A stretch of DNA of 39,292 nt from NCBI GenBank assembly GCA_021205635.1, contig JAJPXC010000073.1, positions 1 to 39,292 on the forward strand, read 5' to 3'. This document shows, piece by piece, positions 33,536 to 39,292 of the stretch. The translations under genes and the position numbers were made by a program. The notes under the pieces were generated by a model. It was not told the DNA's origin. It ran no database searches and was given only the letters and a program-made list of their open reading frames with translations. Each line of letters opens with the position of its first letter. Position 1 is the first letter of the stretch. This DNA is from Bacteroidales bacterium (GTDB lineage Bacteria; Bacteroidota; Bacteroidia; Bacteroidales; Muribaculaceae).

Positions 33536-34521
33536 GCCATACCGCTGCCACCCATAAACCCGAAATGACCCATGAACCCTATAAGGCCCATGAGCCCCGA
33601 AAGGGCTACAAGGCATCACTCAAGTCGATGGACACCGAGGAGACCTTCGACCTGATTTTCTACCGCCCTATCGGCTACGCCTGGGCGTGCCTCGCCGCTA
33701 AGCTTGGGATCACCCCCAACGCCATCACCATCGCCTCTATTTTCCTAGGCCTGGGCGCCGGTGTATTGTTCTACTTCAGCGACTTGTGGCTTAACCTCAT
33801 TGGCATCGTCCTGCTGGTGTGGGCCAACTCATTTGACAGCGCCGACGGCCAGCTGGCCCGCATGACCGGGCAGTATTCCCGCATCGGCCGTATCCTCGAC
33901 GGATTGAGTGGCGACCTGTGGTTCGCCGCCATTTACGTGGCCATCTGCCTGCGCGAGAACCACACCTCCGACTTCTTCATGGCCCACACCTGGGTAATCT
34001 GGGTTGTGGCCGTTGTCACCGGCCTTTGCCACGCCAAACAAGCCGCGATGGCCGACTATTACCGCCAGTTCCACCTCTTCTTCGTCAAAGGCAAGGAAGG
34101 CAGTGAGCTGGAGGACTCGGAGCACCTCAAGCACAAGCTCGACCAGCTCACCTGGCGCCACAACTTCTGGCAGAAGCTCACCATGAGTTTCTATACCAAT
34201 TATACAGTGTCGCAGGAGGTGCACACCCAGTCGATGCAGGCCCTGCGCCGCGAGTTGCGCGAGCGCTTCGGCGACGCTCCGGCTCCCCAGTCGTTCCGCG
34301 ACGCCTTCCGCAAGGCCTCCAAGCCGCTGATGAAGTACACCAACATCCTGTCGTTCAACGTTCGCTCTTGGGCCCTGTTCGCCGCCCTTCTCCTGCAGAT
34401 GCCGTGGCTCTATTTCGCTTTCGAGCTCACAGTGTTGAACATCCTGCTGGTGTATATGAACATCCGTCACGAGCGCATCTGTCGCCGCTTCACTAAAGAA
34501 CTTAAAGATGGAAAATATTGA
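33532..34521 (+). CDS. CDP-alcohol phosphotransferase with a large cytoplasmic insert
   Basis: A 329-residue membrane enzyme that moves a phosphoalcohol from a CDP-carrier to a second alcohol, as in phospholipid head-group synthesis. The signature is at 102-128: D102xxD105Gxx-A109R110-x8-G119xxxD123, with the last Asp at 128, one residue later than the usual D-x3-D. Membrane helices flank it (about 48-98, 129-160, 280-310). A soluble helical insert of roughly 100 residues (about 175-275) is extra compared with the usual 200-residue family. Residues 4-27 are encoded by a decamer repeat (33549-33604), so the natural start may have been nearer SLKSMDTEE. It overlaps the ATP-grasp gene by four bases and the HAD gene by 14. 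The lipid made is unknown. Confidence 0.85.
   Translation: MSHTAATHKPEMTHEPYKAHEPRKGYKASLKSMDTEETFDLIFYRPIGYAWACLAAKLGITPNAITIASIFLGLGAGVLFYFSDLWLNLIGIVLLVWANSFDSADGQLARMTGQYSRIGRILDGLSGDLWFAAIYVAICLRENHTSDFFMAHTWVIWVVAVVTGLCHAKQAAMADYYRQFHLFFVKGKEGSELEDSEHLKHKLDQLTWRHNFWQKLTMSFYTNYTVSQEVHTQSMQALRRELRERFGDAPAPQSFRDAFRKASKPLMKYTNILSFNVRSWALFAALLLQMPWLYFAFELTVLNILLVYMNIRHERICRRFTKELKDGKY
33549..33604. repeat. CATAAGCCCC-type decamer repeat, copy 2, inside a coding start
   Basis: Near-copies of CCCATAAACC, CCCATGAACC, CTATAAGGCC and CCCATGAGCC run in tandem at the start of the CDP-alcohol phosphotransferase gene. Open in frame, they encode a His/Glu/Pro-rich N-terminal extension. Confidence 0.65.
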
Positions 34522-35221
34522 TCTTCACGACATTAAAGGTATAATTTTCGACTATGGTGGCACCATCGATTCCCATGGCGACCACTGGAGCGAAATCATC
34601 TGGGAAGGCTACCAAAACTCGGGCGTGCGCATCGACAAGGACGACTTCCGACGCGCCTACGTCGAGACAGAGCGCGAGTTTGCCCGCGTGGCACATATCC
34701 TCCCCACCGACACCTTCCGCACCGTGATGCTCAAGAAGATAGCAACCGAGATGCGCTACCTGCAGGAGTGGGGAATCATCGATGGCGCCACCGCCGCCCG
34801 CTCGGCCGACATTGCCGCCTACTGCTACCTGGCCGCCCGCTCGTCGGTCGAGGAGGCCAAACCTGTACTAGAGGAACTAGCGAAAAGCTACCCCATGGTG
34901 CTGGTATCCAATTTCTATGGCAACATCGAGGCCGTCCTTGCCGACTTTGGGCTCACCCACCTGTTCAAGGCGGTGATTGAGAGCGCTGTCGTGGGCGTGC
35001 GCAAGCCCGACCCTGCCATCTTTGCCCTTGGCCTTGACGCCCTCGGCCTTCCGGCTGAGCAGGTGCTCGTCGTGGGCGACTCCTATCGCAAGGATATCCT
35101 CCCCGCGCGCTCCTTAGGTTGCAAGACAGCCTGGATTAAAGGGCGCGGCTGGACACCCGAGGAGGACGCCATCACCGACCCCTGCCAAATTCCCGGTCTA
35201 GAAGCGCTGCTCAGTTGTTAG
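34508..35221 (+). CDS. HAD-superfamily hydrolase
   Basis: A 237-residue haloacid dehalogenase-like protein. Motif I is FDYGGTID (14-21) with nucleophile D15. The usual second Asp (DxD) is Gly here, as in some HAD phosphatases and dehalogenases, so acid-base help must come from elsewhere. Motif II is VLVSNF, motif III the Lys of VRKPDP, and motif IV GDSYRKDI. A helical cap (about 25-115) is of C1 type. It overlaps the CDP-alcohol phosphotransferase gene by 14 bases, so it probably removes a phosphate from the precursor or product of that enzyme. In inositol-lipid and glycerophospholipid routes a phosphatase plays just this part. Confidence 0.85.
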   Translation: MENIDLHDIKGIIFDYGGTIDSHGDHWSEIIWEGYQNSGVRIDKDDFRRAYVETEREFARVAHILPTDTFRTVMLKKIATEMRYLQEWGIIDGATAARSADIAAYCYLAARSSVEEAKPVLEELAKSYPMVLVSNFYGNIEAVLADFGLTHLFKAVIESAVVGVRKPDPAIFALGLDALGLPAEQVLVVGDSYRKDILPARSLGCKTAWIKGRGWTPEEDAITDPCQIPGLEALLSC

Positions 35222-35243
35222 TTGTTAGTTGTTAGTTGTTAGT
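35216..35243. repeat. GTTAGTT heptamer array
   Basis: GTTAGTT is repeated about four times directly after, and partly within, the stop region of the HAD gene. Confidence 0.9.
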
Positions 35244-35245
35244 CT

Positions 35246-35308
35246 CCACCGTCAGCGCCAGCCTAAGCCCCGCTACGGGGTTTGGGGGCCACCGTCTGCG
35301 CCAGCCTA
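35246..35308. repeat. dispersed GC-rich repeat copy 4 (reverse) between 20-base direct repeats
   Basis: A 20-base word beginning CCACCGTC occurs at 35246-35265 and at 35289-35308 with one mismatch. Between them, 35262-35290 is the reverse complement of the element at 18655 (GGCCCCCAAACCCCG...CGGGGCTTA). Flanking direct repeats around a palindromic core are what an inserted small element would leave. Confidence 0.75.
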
Positions 35309-35341
35309 GGGGGGCCGGCCTTGGACGGCCATCAATAAGGG

Positions 35342-35821
35342 CTAGAGAGCGCCCTGGCGTGGCGTGTTGGCACCGCCTCCCCCTCCACCGGGATTACCTC
35401 CTCCAGGATAACCGGGGTTGCCTCCTCCAGGATTACCTCCTCCAGGATTACCGGGGTTGCCTCCGCCAGGGTTACCGCCTCCGATGTTGATTCCTGGATT
35501 GCCTCCACCGGGGTTGTTGCCCGGATTATTCCCGGGATTGGGGGCTGGGGGGTTGCCTCCGGGGTTGGTGACGGCGCCGGGGCGGATGTTGATGACCGAG
35601 CCTCCACCAGGGTTGGGATTAGGCGCGGGATTGGCCGGACCGGGGTTGCCGATCGGCAGAGGGTTGAGCGCGGGACCCGGGGGGAGCGGATTGCCGATGT
35701 AAGTCGAGGGGTAGTAGTCGGGACCGGTGGAGACGCTGGCTCCCCAGTATCCGCCGCAAGCCGTGAGCGCGGTCGCGGTGACCGCACAGATGGAGGCTAA
35801 TATAATGTTATTCTTTTTCAT
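35342..35821 (-). CDS. Gly-Asn-Pro repeat lipoprotein
   Basis: A 159-residue lipoprotein. The signal peptide ends in a lipobox (LTAC, Cys22), then GGYWGASVSTGPDYYPSTY, then about 100 residues dominated by Asn, Pro and Gly, with GGGNPG hexapeptides repeated in the last third. The DNA repeat unit is about 15-18 bases. No enzyme domain is present, and an extended, flexible surface or periplasmic spacer is likely. The opposite strand also has an open frame through the repeat, but it lacks a signal and a plausible start. The long repeats make copy-number change between strains likely. Confidence 0.72.
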   Translation of the reverse strand: MKKNNIILASICAVTATALTACGGYWGASVSTGPDYYPSTYIGNPLPPGPALNPLPIGNPGPANPAPNPNPGGGSVINIRPGAVTNPGGNPPAPNPGNNPGNNPGGGNPGINIGGGNPGGGNPGNPGGGNPGGGNPGYPGGGNPGGGGGGANTPRQGAL

Positions 35822-35857
35822 ATTATTGAAACGCTTTTGAGGGGAGAAAAGATTATA

Positions 35858-35890
35858 CGCGGCTTATAAGGCTCACGGGGCTTATGGGGA
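35858..35890. repeat. CATAAGCCCC-type decamer repeat, copy 3 (reverse)
   Basis: The reverse strand reads CCCCATAAGCCCCGTGAGCC then TTATAAGCC, like the run after gpsA. A GC-rich inverted stretch with GGCCGGCC follows up to 35930. The 115-base spacer holds nothing else I can name. Confidence 0.6.
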
Positions 35891-35936
35891 TGGGCCGGCC
35901 AAGAGCCGGGGCGCCTGGGCTGCGCAGTCGCTTATG

Positions 35937-36398
35937 CTATCCTTCAATTAATGATAGGATTTGCTGGGCGTGCTCCGAGGTCTTGATTTGGCGCGGGGTG
36001 AAGATGTGGGTGACGATACCGTCCTCGTTGACAAGATAGGTTGTGCGCAACGTGCCCATGGTCATGCGGCCGTACATCTTCTTCTCGCCCCATGCGTCGA
36101 GCTGCTGGAGGAGAGTGGTGTCGGTGTCGGCAATCAACGAGAAAGGCAGGTCGTATTTCTCGATGAACCGGCGATGGGACATGGCTGTGTCGCGGCTTAC
36201 ACCAAGGATGGCGTAGCCCTTTGCGGCGAGTTCATCGGCGTGGTCCCGCAGGGAGCAAGCCTCGGCTGTGCAGCCCGAGGTGGAATCTTTCGGATATACG
36301 TAGAGAACGAGTTTGCGGCCGCGGAATTGGTCGGCGGTAATCTCTTGGCCGTTCTGGTCAAGGCCAAGGAATTCGGGTATTTTATCTCCTATTTTCAT
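35937..36398 (-). CDS. bcp: thioredoxin-dependent thiol peroxidase (Bcp-type peroxiredoxin)
   Basis: A 153-residue peroxiredoxin that reduces hydrogen peroxide and organic hydroperoxides. The active site is YPKDSTSGCTAEACSLRD: the peroxidatic Cys is in SGC (about 43), and the second Cys five residues on is the usual resolving Cys of the alpha-2 type Bcp. The Thr and a downstream Arg complete the site. The length matches E. coli Bcp (156). The ATG overlaps the stop of the M48-like gene (ATGA), so it is the last gene of the sugar transferase unit. This is a second peroxide-removal system in the window besides rubrerythrin, but no PerR box is seen near it. Confidence 0.95.
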   Translation of the reverse strand: MKIGDKIPEFLGLDQNGQEITADQFRGRKLVLYVYPKDSTSGCTAEACSLRDHADELAAKGYAILGVSRDTAMSHRRFIEKYDLPFSLIADTDTTLLQQLDAWGEKKMYGRMTMGTLRTTYLVNEDGIVTHIFTPRQIKTSEHAQQILSLIEG

Positions 36399-37699
36399 CT
36401 TTGTTGCCAGGCTTGAATTGGGGTTAAGAAAGGTCCGGGAATTGGTGGGTTAACTTCGAAATCGGTTCCGGTCCCGCGAGCGTCGGTGTCGTGCACGTAG
36501 CGCAGTAGTTCGACGCGCTGGGCCATTACCTGTATTTGATCACTGTATAAGGGTGTACGGGCGAGGGTAGAGAGGAGGTTGATGTAGGCCACGGGGTCGG
36601 CGCCGATCCACTGCAGGTAGCGGTAGGCCACGAGATCGGCGCGCATCAGCTGGTCGGGCTTGTATTCGAATTGCACTGCCGCGATATCGTCGCCCATGGC
36701 GGCGATCGAGGCTGCGGTCACGACGATCAGGCCCGAGCCTGATGTGAAGTCGATGATGTTGCCCACGTTGCCGGGGATGAAAGTTGAGGCCAAGTTGGTG
36801 ACTCCCAAGGCGATGGCGAAGATGCCGCGGGTCTGGGCCGCGCGTTCAAGGCAGTAGGCGTCCCAAGTGGTGTCCCAGAGCAGGAAGTGGGTGAACGTGG
36901 CCGCGGCGATGCCTACCAGGGCCGATTGGCTGGAGCCACAGGCCGTCACCATTCCCTTGGAGATGAACATGTTGCCCTCGGGTGTGACGAACGCGTTGGC
37001 TCGCGAGGAGGGCACGATGTCGAGGGTGAATGGCGAGTTGTCCACGTCTAGGCCGAGGTTGGCGATGAGCTGGTCGGCCTGCACGGTGTCGATTGATTGG
37101 TAGCCGAACGTGTCGAAATAGCGGTAGATGGACGACATCAGCGACTCCACGCGGTTCTGACCTGCCTTCATGGCCGAGGAACCGTTAGCGATGGCGTTGC
37201 GCATCGTCTGCATCTGGTTGTTGTGGTTCCAGATCACGTTCCAGAAGTCGCCCGCGTCGCCCTTGGGCACATTCTCGACAATAGCTGCCACGTCGTAGCG
37301 GTTGAGCAACTTTTGCAAGTCGCGGTAACGAGCCAATTTCTTCTTCTGGGCCTTCTCAGCCTCTTTTTGGGCTTTTTGCTCGGCCTTAATGCGCTCTTTT
37401 TCAGCTTTTTGCTCGGCCTTAATGCGAGCTTTTTCGGCTTTTTCAGCCTCCTTTTGGGCCTTTTGCTCAGCCTTAATACGCTCCTTTTCAGCCTTTTGGG
37501 ACTCCTTGGAGTTAGCCACAGCGGCCGCGTCGGCCTCAGCATCGGCGGCAAGGCGCCAGTTGGGTCGCTCATCTTGCTTTACGGGAGCGCTGACGGTGCC
37601 CGAGTTGTCCTGGGCCACGGCCAACGGGCCCGGGATGACCAGCGCTAAGGCCACCACAGCCACAAGAGCGTGTATCATTGTCTTACTAATCTGTTTCAT
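36395..37699 (-). CDS. M48-peptidase-like protein lacking the zinc site (pseudoprotease)
   Basis: A 434-residue exported protein. The start at 37699 gives a clean signal peptide (cleavage after VAQ, about 30). An in-frame start further up would overlap the sugar transferase gene. Residues 65-125 are a charged coiled coil built from repeats like KAEQKAQKEAEKAEK. The rest resembles M48 peptidases: NAFVTPEGNMFISKGM (235-250) matches the family's NAF block, SALVGIAAATFTHF (259-272) lies where the HExxH helix should be, and RADLVAYRYLQWIGADP (353-369) matches the EAD helix. HExxH has become ATFTH, and the third-ligand Glu is Leu351, so zinc binding and catalysis are lost. A hydrophobic stretch (295-335) may associate with membrane. 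The role is unknown. Confidence 0.7.
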   Translation of the reverse strand: MKQISKTMIHALVAVVALALVIPGPLAVAQDNSGTVSAPVKQDERPNWRLAADAEADAAAVANSKESQKAEKERIKAEQKAQKEAEKAEKARIKAEQKAEKERIKAEQKAQKEAEKAQKKKLARYRDLQKLLNRYDVAAIVENVPKGDAGDFWNVIWNHNNQMQTMRNAIANGSSAMKAGQNRVESLMSSIYRYFDTFGYQSIDTVQADQLIANLGLDVDNSPFTLDIVPSSRANAFVTPEGNMFISKGMVTACGSSQSALVGIAAATFTHFLLWDTTWDAYCLERAAQTRGIFAIALGVTNLASTFIPGNVGNIIDFTSGSGLIVVTAASIAAMGDDIAAVQFEYKPDQLMRADLVAYRYLQWIGADPVAYINLLSTLARTPLYSDQIQVMAQRVELLRYVHDTDARGTGTDFEVNPPIPGPFLTPIQAWQQR

Positions 37700-37704
37700 A
37701 GGCT

Positions 37705-39099
37705 TTAGAATGCGTTTTGTTCGCCCTTGACGGCATTGACCACCGTACGGGCGATAATCTTCAAGTCGAGGAGGAAACTCCAATTCTCGATGTACCACAC
37801 GTCATACTCCACTCGCTTTTCCATTTGCCAAAGCTCCTCAGTCTGACCGCGATAGCCGTTGACCTGAGCCCAGCCGGTGATGCCGGGTTTGATCAGGTGC
37901 CTCACCATGTATTTGTCGATAAGCTTGGAATAGTCCTCGGTGTGCTTGAGCATGTGGGGTCGAGGTCCCACCACCGACATGTCGCCAAGCCACACGTTGA
38001 TGAACTGTGGCAATTCGTCGATCGACGTGTGGCGCAGGATCTCGCCCACGCGGGTCTTGCGGGGGTCGTCCTTGACGGCCTGCATGGTGTCGGCTTTGGC
38101 GTTGACGCGCATCGTGCGGAATTTCCAGCATTTAAACGCATTGCCGCGGTAGCCGGTTCGCAGTTGCTTGAAGAAAACCGGCCCCGGCGACGACATTTTG
38201 ATGGCGATGGCCACGGGGATGAACACAATCGGCGAGAACAGTAGCACAATCGAGGAGAAGGCTACGTCAAACGTCCGCTTGGCCAATCGGTTCAAGATGT
38301 TCTTCAGGCGGTTGCGGCGTATCGACAACACGGGGATGCGACCCACGTGATGGAGGTCGAATGTACGCGAAATAAATCTCGGAATCTGAGGCACATAGTA
38401 GAATTGCACCACCTGGTCGTCGGTCAGTTTGATCACCGATCGCAGGGCGTGCTCCTCGTTGCCCGAGAGGGTGAAGTACACCTCGTCGACACCGTTTTTG
38501 CGCACGAACTCGTCCAAGTGGTCCACATCGCCCAAGTAGGGGCCGAGCACCGTCGTTGGGCATTTGTCGTGGTCGTCGAAGAAACCCATGATGCGATAGC
38601 CGAAACTCTCTTCCGACTTCATCTCCTCGGCCAGTCGCATGGCGGTGGCGTTGTAGCCCACAAAGACCACGCGGGTGAAGTTGCGACCCCGACGACGATA
38701 ATGTTTTATAATCATGCGCGAAGTGATCCACCACAGGGGCAGCCCCACAAGGCACATGCCATAAAACTCAAGGTAGGCCCACCAGGGAATCACGAAGATG
38801 CCCAAAAACGACAGCATCGCCAAGAAGAACAACGCATGGATGCCCACAGCCTGGAACGCCGAGAACACCATGTGGTCCATGTAGATCGTGCGATTGCCTT
38901 TCAGGCGCGAGAACCAATAGGCCACGGGCAGATAGGCCACGTTGAGCACCAGCCATATCTGGCGCAGCAACGGGGAGTTGGCCACCTCGGGATTAAGTAT
39001 CGTCGTTATCCAAAAAAGGAGATTGACCACCACGAAATCCATGGCGGTGATAATCGAGGATATGTATTGACCGTATTTTCCTTTATGGATACCTGTCAT
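37705..39099 (-). CDS. polyprenyl-phosphate sugar-1-phosphate transferase
   Basis: A 464-residue enzyme that starts exopolysaccharide or capsule repeat units by moving a sugar phosphate to undecaprenyl phosphate. It has four to five N-terminal membrane helices (about 15-135), a CoA-binding-like Rossmann domain (about 140-265, VVFVGYNATAMRLAEEM), a further membrane hairpin (about 283-305), and the C-terminal catalytic domain: KRTFDVAFSSIVLL, KCWKFRTM, RHTSIDELPQFINVWLGDMS and VGPRP, then the typical KPGITGWAQVNGYRG. This matches the WcaJ/WbaP-type family. The sugar is not predictable. The next gene (M48-like) starts six bases after its stop, so they are co-transcribed. No glycosyltransferase cluster is visible up to the window end. 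Confidence 0.92.
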   Translation of the reverse strand: MTGIHKGKYGQYISSIITAMDFVVVNLLFWITTILNPEVANSPLLRQIWLVLNVAYLPVAYWFSRLKGNRTIYMDHMVFSAFQAVGIHALFFLAMLSFLGIFVIPWWAYLEFYGMCLVGLPLWWITSRMIIKHYRRRGRNFTRVVFVGYNATAMRLAEEMKSEESFGYRIMGFFDDHDKCPTTVLGPYLGDVDHLDEFVRKNGVDEVYFTLSGNEEHALRSVIKLTDDQVVQFYYVPQIPRFISRTFDLHHVGRIPVLSIRRNRLKNILNRLAKRTFDVAFSSIVLLFSPIVFIPVAIAIKMSSPGPVFFKQLRTGYRGNAFKCWKFRTMRVNAKADTMQAVKDDPRKTRVGEILRHTSIDELPQFINVWLGDMSVVGPRPHMLKHTEDYSKLIDKYMVRHLIKPGITGWAQVNGYRGQTEELWQMEKRVEYDVWYIENWSFLLDLKIIARTVVNAVKGEQNAF

Positions 39100-39164
39100 T
39101 CAATAGGGTTAATGTTAGCTGATTACTACAAATATTAATTATAATGAGGTTTATAATTTTTGAC

Positions 39165-39220
39165 TACGAATTTCACGAATACTACCAATCATGTTTGGGT
39201 AGCCTAATTCGTGTAATTAG
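39165..39220. repeat. imperfect inverted repeat upstream of the sugar transferase
   Basis: AATTTCACGAAT and CTACC on the left (39169-39186) pair with GGTAG and AATTCGTGTAATT on the right (39198-39218), with small bulges. It lies about 70 bases upstream of the start codon in AT-rich DNA (39100-39292) that holds no gene. The remaining spacer has a TAATATTTG-like element on the minus strand near 39131. Confidence 0.7.
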
Positions 39221-39292
39221 TTATGCGTTAGCATATTACAATACTCAGTTAAATTTTAATTTAAGTCGTTGAAAATTAATAAGTTAGTTAAC

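Noticed and set aside
35418..35702. Plus-strand Pro/Leu/Gly-rich frame opposite the repeat lipoprotein
   Set aside because: It lacks a signal or start context. The minus strand has a full lipoprotein signal and lipobox.
37700..37798. Longer start for the M48-like protein
   Set aside because: It would overlap the sugar transferase and hide a clear signal peptide that begins at 37699.

Overview
The window is chromosomal DNA of a Gram-negative bacterium of the order Bacteroidales. Three things support this. Promoters have the Bacteroidetes form (TTTG, about 19 bases, TAnnTTTG), for example before lysS, the prenyltransferase gene and the Nudix gene. Several families and gene orders are typical of the phylum (dut, TPR protein, DUF4292 lipoprotein, EnvC-like M23 protein; many lipoproteins; AsnA; a SUI1 homologue). 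Base composition is fairly GC-rich, with AT-rich spacers. A gut lineage such as Muribaculaceae would fit, but that is a guess. I see no rRNA, tRNA, CRISPR array, phage or insertion sequence. Most of the window is housekeeping, with accessory features between and at the ends of genes.

Layout. 1-1451: a 54-base tandem repeat, then a peroxide-stress unit, perR (with a PerR box in its own promoter) and a rubrerythrin with a rubredoxin centre at each end, closed by a hairpin terminator. 1892-4602: a DEAD-box-type RNA helicase with a DbpA-like tail and asnA, both on the minus strand, separated by a spacer that may hold a small RNA. 4865-8565: polA, with a degraded proofreading site and a 22-bp perfect inverted repeat across its stop codon, then a membrane-anchored kinase-like protein that has lost the DFG aspartate. 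8631-10860: a small outer-membrane barrel and an AAA-ATPase/PD-(D/E)XK protein of a family found in many copies in gut Bacteroidetes. 10863-15522 (minus): two lipoproteins, a SUI1 homologue and an AddA-like helicase-nuclease in one unit. 15584-18505 (minus): a LOG-family hydrolase, a GH13 lipoprotein and a Nudix regulator or hydrolase.

18638-26649 (plus): serS with a highly structured leader, dut, a TPR protein, a DUF4292 lipoprotein, an EnvC-like amidase activator and an oligosaccharide flippase, a set that links envelope growth and cell-wall remodelling. 26675-31613: lysS, gpsA, a long-chain polyprenyl diphosphate synthase and pdxA. 31766-35221: a tight four-gene set (nucleotidyltransferase, ATP-grasp enzyme, CDP-alcohol phosphotransferase, HAD hydrolase) that looks like a pathway for an unusual phospholipid head group. 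35342-39099 (minus): a Gly-Asn-Pro repeat lipoprotein, then a unit of polyprenyl-phosphate sugar transferase, an M48-like protein that has lost its zinc site, and a Bcp peroxiredoxin.

The strongest candidates for something undescribed are the lipid head-group cluster, the M48 pseudoprotease operon, the pseudokinase next to polA, and families of short dispersed or tandem repeats that sit in spacers and run into the ends of coding regions.
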